Positions 1-5,307 of a stretch of 6,060 nucleotides of DNA are shown here, piece by piece. Location of the stretch: assembly GCA_900754535.1 (NCBI GenBank), contig CAAEDF010000123.1, positions 1-6,060 on the forward strand, given 5' to 3'. Source of the stretch: Clostridia bacterium. GTDB taxonomy: Bacteria > Bacillota > Clostridia > Oscillospirales > CAG-382. Position numbers and translations under genes: made by a program. The notes below the pieces were generated by a model that had not been told where the DNA came from, searched no databases, and saw nothing but the letters and a program-made list of their open reading frames with translations. The number at the start of each line of letters is the position of its first letter. Positions within the stretch are counted from its first letter, which is position 1.

Positions 1-498
1 AAGCCGTTCCGCCGACAAATCCGGTGTGTTGACCGCGTCGCCGGGAACCGGCACGCCGCAATATTCCACCGACAAGATCGCCCAGATATAATCGTTTGCG
101 CCTCTTGCGCCCAGTGAATCGTTATAAAACACCCCGTCCTCAAGGAGCGCGGTATAAGAGGTGCCGCCGGTCGCCTTAAGCGCCATGGCAAGGCGCATAT
201 AATCGGTTGCAAGCGACGGCTCCAGCTCTCCCGATTCCAGCCGCCGTTCAAGCTCGGCCGCGTAGACCGGGGCGTTTTCCGCGCCTATATCCGCAAGCGA
301 GATCGCCAGCCAGTCGGCCTCCGAGGAGCCCGCAAAGCCGGACAGATATTCAAACGTATATTCCCCGGCGACCTCCGAGGCCTTTTCGCACGAAAGCGCG
401 AGAGAAAGCGCACCGTCTTCCGACGCGAAAACGGACACGGGCAGGACCGACGTCAGAAGGACAAGCGCAAAAGCAAGAAGCCGGACGGGCTTTTTCAT
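1..498 (-). CDS. Exported alpha/alpha-toroid (prenyltransferase/squalene-oxidase-like repeat) protein, C-terminus outside window
   Basis: 166 residues are visible; the gene continues beyond base 1. The N-terminus is a clear signal peptide: MKK, a hydrophobic core at about residues 6-24, and a likely cleavage after VFA (residue 25). The mature part is helical. It carries three evenly spaced segments of the form D-[WY]-x-x-A-x-x-L-x-x-x-G, beginning at D62, D99 and D136, an exact 37-residue period. This resembles the helical repeats of the terpenoid-cyclase/prenyltransferase-like toroid, which in bacterial surface proteins often occurs with DUF4430; no catalytic site can be judged in this fragment. 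The ATG (498-496) overlaps the TGA of the upstream DUF4430 gene in ATGA, with no strong ribosome binding site of its own, so translation is probably coupled. A role in binding a small ligand outside the cell is inferred from the partner gene. The family call is moderate because it rests on the repeat pattern alone. Confidence 0.7.
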   Translation of the reverse strand, partial: MKKPVRLLAFALVLLTSVLPVSVFASEDGALSLALSCEKASEVAGEYTFEYLSGFAGSSEADWLAISLADIGAENAPVYAAELERRLESGELEPSLATDYMRLAMALKATGGTSYTALLEDGVFYNDSLGARGANDYIWAILSVEYCGVPVPGDAVNTPDLSAERL

Positions 499-1373
499 TT
501 TACTCTGCTTCTCATGATCGCAAGAGAAGCAACGATCAGAAGCGCGGCGACGGCAAAGGCAAGAAGCCCGTCACCGGTTTCGGGCAGCTCGGGCTGCGAG
601 GAATCGGTTGACAAAGCCGCATCATCGGAAGAAGCCGCAGCGGAAGAATCCTCCCCGGACGGCTCAGAGGAGAGCGCGTCGGAGCTGTCGTCTCCGGCAG
701 AGGGGATATTTACCGTGTATCCTTCTTCAAGCGGAAGGACGGAATACAGATATTTACCGTCTACCGGCTCCACACTGTCGTCCGTCTTTTCTATTGTAAT
801 GATATGATCACCGGAAGTAAGAAGCTCGGCGTCAATGGTCACGCTGCCGTTATCGTCGGTGACATAGCTTTCGCCGTCCCATGTCACGGCAGCCCCTACG
901 ATGGGATTGACCGAAACGGAGGGCGTGCCCTGATCGTCATATGTCGTATCCTCGGAAGTAAACGTGAGGACTCCGTTCTCAAAAGCCACCTGAGGGATCT
1001 GCATATCAAAGTTCCCGTAATAAAGCAGCAGCTCGGACGCTTCGGTAAGGACATAGTCCGTAATGCCCACGGAAGGGCTTTCGCCGTTCACGCGGTAATT
1101 CCAGCCGTCCCAGCCGCCGAAGGTGCCCGCGGCAAGTCCGTTTATTTCGGTTATGTATGAATCAAGGCCGGTTATTTGCACCTCATCGGTGATCTGAGAA
1201 AGCGCCTGAGCGACCGTAGAGCCCTCGGCGACGGAAACGGTACCTGTATACATATCCTCGCCGAGACCGACGATCCTGATATCGATTTCAATATCGGCGG
1301 AAGCCGCAAACGCCCCCACGCAGAGAAGCACAGCGACGAAAAGCGCCGAAACGGCGGATGTTATTCTTTTCAT
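495..1373 (-). CDS. Cell-wall-anchored DUF4430 domain protein with LPETG sorting signal
   Basis: 292 residues. A signal peptide covers about 1-23/26 (MKR, hydrophobic core, cleavage near AFA or ASA). Residues about 28-120 match the DUF4430 pattern: a GSTVAQAL segment at 51-58, then G-W-D-G-W-N-Y-R-V-N-G at 87-97 and an acidic/hydrophobic strand ending LLLYYG. DUF4430 is related to the C-terminal beta domain of animal transcobalamin/intrinsic factor. Residues about 128-197 look like a beta-sandwich/Ig-like module (VGAAVTWDG, VTDDNGSVTI, GDHIITIEK). A Ser/Asp/Glu-rich spacer at 224-262 leads to LPETG (263-267), a hydrophobic segment and the basic tail RSRVK, so a sortase should link it to peptidoglycan. 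GGAAAGG (1388-1382) lies 8 bases before the ATG. It is first in a unit with the toroid gene, which it overlaps by four bases. Surface anchoring is well supported; ligand and function are unknown. Confidence 0.9.
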   Translation of the reverse strand: MKRITSAVSALFVAVLLCVGAFAASADIEIDIRIVGLGEDMYTGTVSVAEGSTVAQALSQITDEVQITGLDSYITEINGLAAGTFGGWDGWNYRVNGESPSVGITDYVLTEASELLLYYGNFDMQIPQVAFENGVLTFTSEDTTYDDQGTPSVSVNPIVGAAVTWDGESYVTDDNGSVTIDAELLTSGDHIITIEKTDDSVEPVDGKYLYSVLPLEEGYTVNIPSAGDDSSDALSSEPSGEDSSAAASSDDAALSTDSSQPELPETGDGLLAFAVAALLIVASLAIMRSRVK

Positions 1374-1420
1374 TTTTCAAACCTTTCCGGAAGCGGCGGG
1401 ACGACTGAGCCTGCAAAAGA

Positions 1421-1463
1421 ACCGCGGCGCGCGTCGGAGCAGCTGAATAACCGGCGCCGCAGC
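1421..1463 (-). promoter_or_regulatory. GC-rich hairpin in the 5' leader of the DUF4430 operon
   Basis: On the minus strand, GCGGCGC (1460-1454) pairs with GCGCCGC (1430-1424). Outward pairs including two wobbles extend the stem to about ten base pairs around a 23-base loop. Directly after it the RNA reads GGUUCUUUUGC, a broken U-rich stretch. The hairpin sits between the likely promoter and the ribosome binding site at 1388-1382. It could be an attenuator or an mRNA-stabilising stem; the U-tract is too interrupted to call a firm terminator. No known riboswitch core was recognised. Confidence 0.35.
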
Positions 1464-1488
1464 AAAAAAATTGCCCGTAGCCCGTAAC

Positions 1489-1507
1489 ACATAATACATA
1501 ATATGTA
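1489..1507. repeat. Tandem 7-base repeat plus 13-base palindrome in the divergent promoter region
   Basis: ACATAAT occurs twice head to tail (1489-1502). Overlapping it, TACATA-A-TATGTA (1495-1507) is a perfect inverted repeat of two 6-base arms around one base. It lies in the gap between the divergent DUF4430 operon and the 78-residue gene, over the presumed -10 of the minus-strand promoter. It could be an operator, but AT-rich promoter DNA produces such palindromes easily, so this is tentative. Confidence 0.35.
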
Positions 1508-1530
1508 CCCGCACTTGCTTATTTTGTCTG
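1502..1530 (-). promoter_or_regulatory. Possible sigma-A promoter for the DUF4430 operon
   Basis: On the minus strand CAGACA (1530-1525) is followed after 17 bases by TACATA (1507-1502). Both boxes are imperfect. Two overlapping TATTAT sequences (1503-1498 and 1496-1491) are alternative -10 boxes without a good -35. Initiation here would give a leader of roughly 120 bases that contains the GC-rich hairpin. It overlaps the opposite-facing promoter of the 78-residue gene, so the two transcripts may compete. Confidence 0.35.
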
Positions 1531-1543
1531 CTTCCGCTATAAT
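1515..1543 (+). promoter_or_regulatory. Sigma-A promoter for the 78-residue protein gene
   Basis: TTGCTT (1515-1520), a 17-base spacer, and a perfect TATAAT (1538-1543). Transcription should begin near 1550, giving a leader of about 54 bases before the TTG start at 1604. The leader contains a run of T around 1560-1567. The match is strong and correctly placed for the downstream gene. Confidence 0.8.
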
Positions 1544-1603
1544 AATAGCACAGCCGAATTTTTTTTTCAACCCCAAAGGTCGAAAAAAAGGGAGTGAAAA
1601 AGT

Positions 1604-1840
1604 TTGAATTTTCTGGTGGGAGACCTTGTGCTTTCCGGCGGCGAAAAGGTGACCGTGATATGGGGCGACGGCAGGCGCACCGACGCGGTGTATCTTGACA
1701 CGTTCGGCTACATGCATGTATTCAGCGCATTGAGCGACGGCCGCGAGATACGGCTCCAAAACCGCTTTATGAGGCAAAAAGGCATAAAAATAATCAGATA
1801 CCAAAGCCCCGGCGACGGAGATGCGGAAAAAAGCACATAA
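1604..1840 (+). CDS. Small conserved-looking protein of unknown function, predicted all-beta (possible Sm/SH3-like barrel)
   Basis: 78 residues, not recognised as a named family. The start is TTG at 1604, chosen because AGGGAGTG (1589-1596) sits just upstream at proper spacing; no in-frame ATG fits. There is no signal peptide or membrane segment, so it is probably cytoplasmic. The sequence alternates short hydrophobic strands: VGDLVL (5-10), KVTVIW (15-20), AVYLDTFGYMHVF (28-40) and IKIIRY (61-66). The order V-x-V...D-G-R...D-x-F (16-34), then R-x-x-x-I-x-I-I (57-64), loosely resembles the Sm1/Sm2 motifs of Hfq/LSm proteins, but the usual Gly and Asn positions are not kept. KOW- or SH3-like barrels are equally possible. 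It has its own strong promoter and terminator, so it is a single-gene unit. Being a gene is well supported; the fold is a guess. Confidence 0.8.
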   Translation: MNFLVGDLVLSGGEKVTVIWGDGRRTDAVYLDTFGYMHVFSALSDGREIRLQNRFMRQKGIKIIRYQSPGDGDAEKST

Positions 1841-1843
1841 CGC

Positions 1844-1882
1844 AAAAAAACAAACACCGCCCGTCAGTGAGCGGTGTTTTTT
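1844..1882. terminator. Bidirectional rho-independent terminator between convergent genes
   Basis: AAACACCGC (1852-1860) pairs perfectly with GCGGTGTTT (1871-1879) around a 10-base loop. T-runs follow on both strands: TTTTTT at 1877-1882 on the plus strand and, on the minus strand, seven T opposite 1844-1850. It starts four bases after the stop of the 78-residue gene and lies 35 bases beyond the stop of the 114-residue gene, so it can end both transcripts. Confidence 0.92.
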
Positions 1883-1917
1883 GCATATGATAATTATCGA
1901 ACGGCGATTCGGAAGCG

Positions 1918-2262
1918 CTAAGCTTTTTTCTTAAGCAGAAGGAAGCCCCCGAGCACGACTATAACGGCAAGAAGAGAAAAGGCTATTATCCCAGAACTCC
2001 CGTTGGCAGGCGACGGCGCGCCCGGGTCCTCCCCGAGATTTGCCTTCGCTTCGGCAGCTCCGGTTCCCCCGGCGGCTCTGTCTTCGTTTTCTCCCGCCGC
2101 CGCCTGAGGAGAGGGCTGCGCGCTCGTTTCGATCTGCTGTGAAGCGGAGCCGGCGGTATCACCCGCCTGTGAGGTTTCTGCGGACACAAGCACGGCAAGA
2201 CAGGAAACGCAAAGTGACAGTACCAACAACGCGATGACGACGGATAAAACCTTTTTCATCAT
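1918..2262 (-). CDS. Small exported, membrane-tethered low-complexity protein
   Basis: 114 residues, no recognised family. Residues 1-28 are a signal peptide (MMKK, long hydrophobic core, likely cleavage after VSA at 28). Residues 29-83 are a disordered, hydrophilic Ala/Ser/Glu/Gly/Pro-rich stretch with no predicted fold. Residues about 91-110 are a hydrophobic segment followed by the basic tail KKKA. This is the architecture of a sortase substrate, and the residues before the membrane segment read SPANG (84-88), close to but not matching SPxTG or LPxTG. It may therefore be a degenerate or unusual sortase substrate, or simply a membrane-anchored protein. Two ATGs are adjacent (2262 and 2259); a modest GAGAG-type site precedes them. 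A perfect consensus promoter lies upstream and a shared terminator downstream, so it is transcribed alone and probably strongly. Confidence 0.85.
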   Translation of the reverse strand: MMKKVLSVVIALLVLSLCVSCLAVLVSAETSQAGDTAGSASQQIETSAQPSPQAAAGENEDRAAGGTGAAEAKANLGEDPGAPSPANGSSGIIAFSLLAVIVVLGGFLLLKKKA

Positions 2263-2315
2263 TCCATATCTCTCTTTCGAAAATGACTGTCAGGCATTTG
2301 AATTAGAATGAAATT

Positions 2316-2344
2316 ATTATATACCCGTTTAGACATATTGTCAA
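2316..2344 (-). promoter_or_regulatory. Perfect consensus sigma-A promoter for the 114-residue exported protein
   Basis: On the minus strand TTGACA (2344-2339), 17 bases, TATAAT (2321-2316): every position matches consensus. The DNA just upstream is AT-rich with T- and A-runs (about 2345-2385), as in an UP element. The expected transcript start is near 2309, giving a leader of about 47 bases before the ATG. No obvious operator is visible, suggesting high constitutive expression. The 227-base gap between this gene and the permease gene upstream holds nothing else clear; I see no strong terminator after the permease stop. Confidence 0.93.
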
Positions 2345-2489
2345 GATATAAAAACCATTTTAAAAAGAAAATTTGTCAGTTTGTTCAACAAAACGGGAGA
2401 AAAATTTCAAATTTCGACCGGATTTCGCACGCACCTCTGCCCCGGGACGGAAAGATATGTTTTTTTGCCGAAAACCGGGTCGGGCAAGA

Positions 2490-4016
2490 TTACCCTGTCT
2501 GTCCGTTGCCGTCCGACGGCTTATCTTCGCCGGCGCCCGCGGATCGCTCCGTGTCTTCGGGATCGTTCGGCGTCGGGCCCGCGGTTTTATCTTTTTCACC
2601 TGCACCGGCCGATCTGCGTTTTGAAGAACCGATAAATTTACGCCAAAACCAAAATCCCTTGGCATTGTCTTTTTTTATCCTGATACGCTCCTGAAGATGG
2701 TTCTCCGGCAGCATCACAAAGCGTTCGTTTTCCGTATCGTACTTTTGAATGTTCTTATATTCCTCCGACGACAGCGGAAGATCCTTGTTTTTGAGATGTT
2801 CGTTTATCCACAGTCTGATAAGATAATAGATTACCGCAAAGATCGGAACGCCTATTATCATGCCGAGAAAGCCGAATATGCCGCCGAAGAACAGCAGCGC
2901 AAACGTGACCCAGAATTCGCTTATGCCCGTCGTTGAGCCGAGGATCTTGGGCTCGATGATATTTCCGTCTATCTGCTGGAGTATGATTATGAAAATAATG
3001 AACACCAGCCCGTCCATCGGGTCCATCAGCAAAAGCAGCAGTGCGGACGGGATGCCGCCTATAAACGGACCGAAGAAGGGTATGACGTTAGTCACGCCGA
3101 TAAGCACGGAAATGAGAACGACATACGGCATCCCGGTTATCAGCATGAACAGCGCGGTGATCACTCCCACTATCAGCGCGTCTATCAGCTTGCTGGTCAG
3201 AAAGCCGCCGAATATCTCATGTCCGTGGCGCACGGTATCTATGACGATATTGGCGTTTTTCGGCTTCAGGAACGCAAAAAGCATCTTTTTGGCCTGACCG
3301 CGGAACTTGTCCTTGTCAAACAGGACGTAAACGGACACTACGATGCCGATAAAGAAGTTGACCAAAAAGCCCACTATGCTTATCACGCTGTCGGTAAGAT
3401 AGGTTATCGCTGTGTTCACCAGCTCCGGCAGCCCGTCGCTGAGCCATTTTTCAAGCGCGTTGAACGCCGTATCTATAAAGGTCTTAAGCGTTTCGCCCCA
3501 GTATTGCTCGGTGTCTATCCCGTTTTGGAGAAAATCTATCACCTTGGTCAGCTCGTCGGGCAATATCGAAGCAAGCGTTGAAAGGCTGTAGAGCAATTCG
3601 GGCAGTATCATCACGCAGAGTACGATTATTACCGACATCCCGAATATAACGGAAAGCGCAATAGACAGCGCCTTGGAAAGTTTTTTCGCTCTTGTCTCCG
3701 ACCGGCAGCGTTTTTTAAGGAACGGCTCGAACCTCAGCTGGAAAAAATTTACCACGGGGTTGAGGAGATACGCGATGGCTATGCCGTAAAAAACAGGCAT
3801 TATATACCCGAAAATGCTGTCCAGAACGGCAAATATGTCGCCTATGCGGAAAACCGCTATCGCAAACGTAAAAACGGAGGCCAGGACAAGGAAAATAAAC
3901 AGTCCTCTTCTGAACATCGGCCGCTGGGTTATTTTAAGCTTTACCTGCTTCTCCGACCTTTCGGGATCGTTCTGATCCGTTAAATTTTCCGTTATATTAT
4001 TGCCGTGCTTGTCCAT
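2490..4016 (-). CDS. AI-2E family transporter (DUF20 / YtvI-like permease)
   Basis: 508 residues from the ATG at 4016. A hydrophilic N-terminus (1-35) is followed by about eight membrane segments: two near 38-57 and 60-90, one near 115-140, one near 207-233, then several packed between 278 and 402. The family hallmarks are present: GVTNVIPFFGPFIGG (307-321), Q-x-I-D-G-N-I-I-E-P-K-I-L-G (347-360) and the glycine-rich FGGIFGFLGMIIGVP (377-391). Members are multispanning permeases; some export autoinducer-2 and others act in Na+/H+ exchange, so the substrate here is unknown. An ATG at 4052 would add 12 residues, but it sits at the expected transcription start of the promoter at 4086-4058; the ATG at 4016 follows AAGGGGTGA and is preferred. 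The cytoplasmic C-terminal tail (about 403-508) is long and charged, with a repeated RSAGAGE. It is divergent from the C39-like peptidase gene. Confidence 0.93.
   Translation of the reverse strand: MDKHGNNITENLTDQNDPERSEKQVKLKITQRPMFRRGLFIFLVLASVFTFAIAVFRIGDIFAVLDSIFGYIMPVFYGIAIAYLLNPVVNFFQLRFEPFLKKRCRSETRAKKLSKALSIALSVIFGMSVIIVLCVMILPELLYSLSTLASILPDELTKVIDFLQNGIDTEQYWGETLKTFIDTAFNALEKWLSDGLPELVNTAITYLTDSVISIVGFLVNFFIGIVVSVYVLFDKDKFRGQAKKMLFAFLKPKNANIVIDTVRHGHEIFGGFLTSKLIDALIVGVITALFMLITGMPYVVLISVLIGVTNVIPFFGPFIGGIPSALLLLLMDPMDGLVFIIFIIILQQIDGNIIEPKILGSTTGISEFWVTFALLFFGGIFGFLGMIIGVPIFAVIYYLIRLWINEHLKNKDLPLSSEEYKNIQKYDTENERFVMLPENHLQERIRIKKDNAKGFWFWRKFIGSSKRRSAGAGEKDKTAGPTPNDPEDTERSAGAGEDKPSDGNGQTG
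2526..2615 (-). repeat. Internal repeat in the C-terminal tail of the AI-2E permease
   Basis: The heptapeptide RSAGAGE occurs at residues 468-474 (bases 2615-2595) and 491-497 (2546-2526), each followed by a Lys/Asp-containing stretch. The two DNA copies differ at many third positions, so this is an old duplication or a protein-level constraint, not a recent slippage. The surrounding tail is Pro/Asp/Gly/Lys-rich and probably disordered. Confidence 0.7.
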
Positions 4017-4057
4017 GTTCCCCGTTTCACCCCTTACCGCACATTGATACATATAAA

Positions 4058-4086
4058 ATTATAACAGACAAATCCCGAGTTGGCAA
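4058..4086 (-). promoter_or_regulatory. Sigma-A promoter for the AI-2E family transporter
   Basis: On the minus strand TTGCCA (4086-4081), 17 bases, perfect TATAAT (4063-4058). Transcription should start near 4051, so the upstream ATG at 4052 cannot be used and the ATG at 4016 becomes the start, with a leader of about 35 bases. It is divergent from the peptidase promoter about 95 bases away. Confidence 0.85.
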
Positions 4087-4180
4087 GTGTTTTTCATCCT
4101 TAATTTTATTGTAAAAACCGAGATACGGATCAGGACGCACACGCATAAAACGCACAAACCGTTTTTTTGCCGCAAAGGGG

Positions 4181-4209
4181 TTGAATTCTGAAACATATTA
4201 TGGTATAAT
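4181..4209 (+). promoter_or_regulatory. Sigma-A promoter for the C39-like peptidase gene
   Basis: TTGAAT (4181-4186), 17 bases, TATAAT (4204-4209), with TGG directly before the -10 box making an extended -10 (TGnTATAAT). The transcript should start near 4216, leaving about 25 bases of leader. This excludes the TTG at 4220 as a translation start. Confidence 0.85.
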
Positions 4210-4240
4210 TTAATGAATTTTGTATTTATTGCAGGTGAGG

Positions 4241-5218
4241 ATGCGGGTGAAAAAACACCTTTTGGGGCATGGGACAAAACTGCATAAATGTATACTTTGC
4301 GCCGTTGTATGCTGGTCCGTTGCGGCCGTTTCGGTCGCATATTCCATAGGCAGCGTATTTTCGGACGGCGGGGGCGAAGGCTTCCGGCTGCCTCAGGCGG
4401 CGGTCGTGCCGGTATCCTCGCCGGCAAATCCCGCGTTTTCCGCTACAGCCAACGATTTTACGCTTGCGCCGCCGGACACGGTCCATACGTCGCCCGGCGC
4501 TTCGGACGCGGCTTCGCCCAGCGAAGGGCTGACGGACAAGCAGCTTGCTCAGCTTGAAAACGGCAGACCGCAGCAGGACGGCGCCGAAGAGGGCGCGGCC
4601 GAAGAGCCGGATTCCCCGCCCGACGATAACGGAACGTCCGGCACCGGCGAAAGCACGGACGGCGGCGCTTCCGGCAGCACTCCGGACACCGGGAATCCCG
4701 AAGCGCTTCTCGGTGCGGAGGACGGATTCGTTTATTACCGTCAGGACTGGAGCGAATATAAAAACGAGCCTTACGGGAACCGTACCCTCGGCTCCTACGG
4801 CTGCGGACCGACCAACATGGCGATGATAATATCCTCGCTCACCGGCAAAAAGGTCTCGCCCGTAACTCTTGCAAGGTATTCGGAAAGCCACGGGATGTTC
4901 GTGAGCGGCTCCGGCACGTCGTATTCCTTCATAACCTCGGTCGCCGAAGCATACGGGCTGAAGGTGACGCAGTGTTCAAGATACGACTATACCGCGCTCC
5001 GGCAGGCGCTTGCCGACGGAAAGCTCGTGCTTACGGTCATGGGCCCCGGCATCTTCTCCTACGGCGGTCATTTCCTGACATACCGCGGCATAACCGACGA
5101 CGGAAACATCCTTATCGCCGATTCCATCAATTACGACAGGTCAACAAAGGAATGGTCGGTGCAAACGCTTGCTTCCCAGATGAAAATACAATACTACTGG
5201 ATCTTTGAATTGAAATGA
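4241..5218 (+). CDS. Membrane-anchored or secreted C39-like cysteine peptidase
   Basis: 325 residues from ATG 4241; AGGTGAGG at 4233-4240 serves this start or the in-frame GTG at 4247, which cannot be separated by eye. A basic N-terminus and one hydrophobic segment (about 17-37) form a signal anchor or signal peptide. Residues about 45-158 are a disordered Pro/Ser/Ala/Asp/Glu/Gly-rich stalk. The C-terminal domain (about 160-325) matches the Peptidase_C39_2 type of papain-like fold: catalytic Cys188 in S-Y-G-C-G-P-T, His277 in Y-G-G-H-F-L-T and Asp294 in I-A-D-S-I-N. It should therefore act outside the membrane on a peptide or peptidoglycan crosslink; the substrate is not known. Unlike bacteriocin-processing C39 enzymes it is not fused to an ABC transporter. 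It is divergent from the AI-2E permease and 89 bases ahead of the SpoIID-like gene, without a clear terminator between, so partial cotranscription is possible. Confidence 0.9.
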   Translation: MRVKKHLLGHGTKLHKCILCAVVCWSVAAVSVAYSIGSVFSDGGGEGFRLPQAAVVPVSSPANPAFSATANDFTLAPPDTVHTSPGASDAASPSEGLTDKQLAQLENGRPQQDGAEEGAAEEPDSPPDDNGTSGTGESTDGGASGSTPDTGNPEALLGAEDGFVYYRQDWSEYKNEPYGNRTLGSYGCGPTNMAMIISSLTGKKVSPVTLARYSESHGMFVSGSGTSYSFITSVAEAYGLKVTQCSRYDYTALRQALADGKLVLTVMGPGIFSYGGHFLTYRGITDDGNILIADSINYDRSTKEWSVQTLASQMKIQYYWIFELK

Positions 5219-5249
5219 TCCGGCGCCGCGGGCCGCATCGCCGCGCGGA

Positions 5250-5278
5250 GAATAAAAAAACGGATAAACTAATATAAT
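5250..5278 (+). promoter_or_regulatory. Possible promoter for the SpoIID-like gene, sigma class uncertain
   Basis: TATAAT at 5273-5278 with a poor -35 (GAATAA, 5250-5255) at 17 bases. The eight bases at 5271-5278 also match six of eight positions of the mother-cell sigma-E -10 pattern CATACAAT, which would suit a spoIID gene, but the upstream element is weak for either sigma factor. Transcription would start near 5285, about 23 bases before the ATG. Confidence 0.35.
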
Positions 5279-5307
5279 CAAGCAGATACTTTTACGGACG
5301 GGATGTG

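Noticed and set aside
207..611. Plus-strand open frame across the toroid/DUF4430 junction
   Set aside because: Pro/Arg-rich composition typical of a shadow frame; it lies opposite two overlapping minus-strand genes with signal peptides and an LPETG tail.
1374..1500. Cobalamin riboswitch in the leader of the DUF4430 operon
   Set aside because: A CCCGCC stretch on the minus strand recalls the B12 riboswitch core, and the operon content made it attractive, but the preceding GGTGnAA-type element and the rest of the core are absent.
1370..1804. Minus-strand 144-residue open frame over the intergenic region and the 78-residue gene
   Set aside because: It runs through the divergent promoters and opposite a gene that has its own promoter, ribosome binding site and terminator; no coding features of its own.
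2463..2487. Hairpin after the AI-2E permease stop as a terminator
   Set aside because: TTGCC/GGCAA arms form only a short bulged stem, and on the minus strand it is followed by A-rich DNA, not a T-run.
4226..4891. 221-residue minus-strand open frame opposite the peptidase gene
   Set aside because: It is an Arg/Gly/Ala-rich antisense shadow of a GC-rich gene with clear catalytic motifs on the plus strand; no family resemblance or ribosome binding site.
5226..5248. Terminator after the C39-like peptidase gene
   Set aside because: CCGCG/CGCGG with an inner GGC/GCC can form a GC-rich hairpin, but it is followed by AAUAAAAAAA, not a U-run, on the plus strand, and it lies in GC-rich low-complexity DNA.
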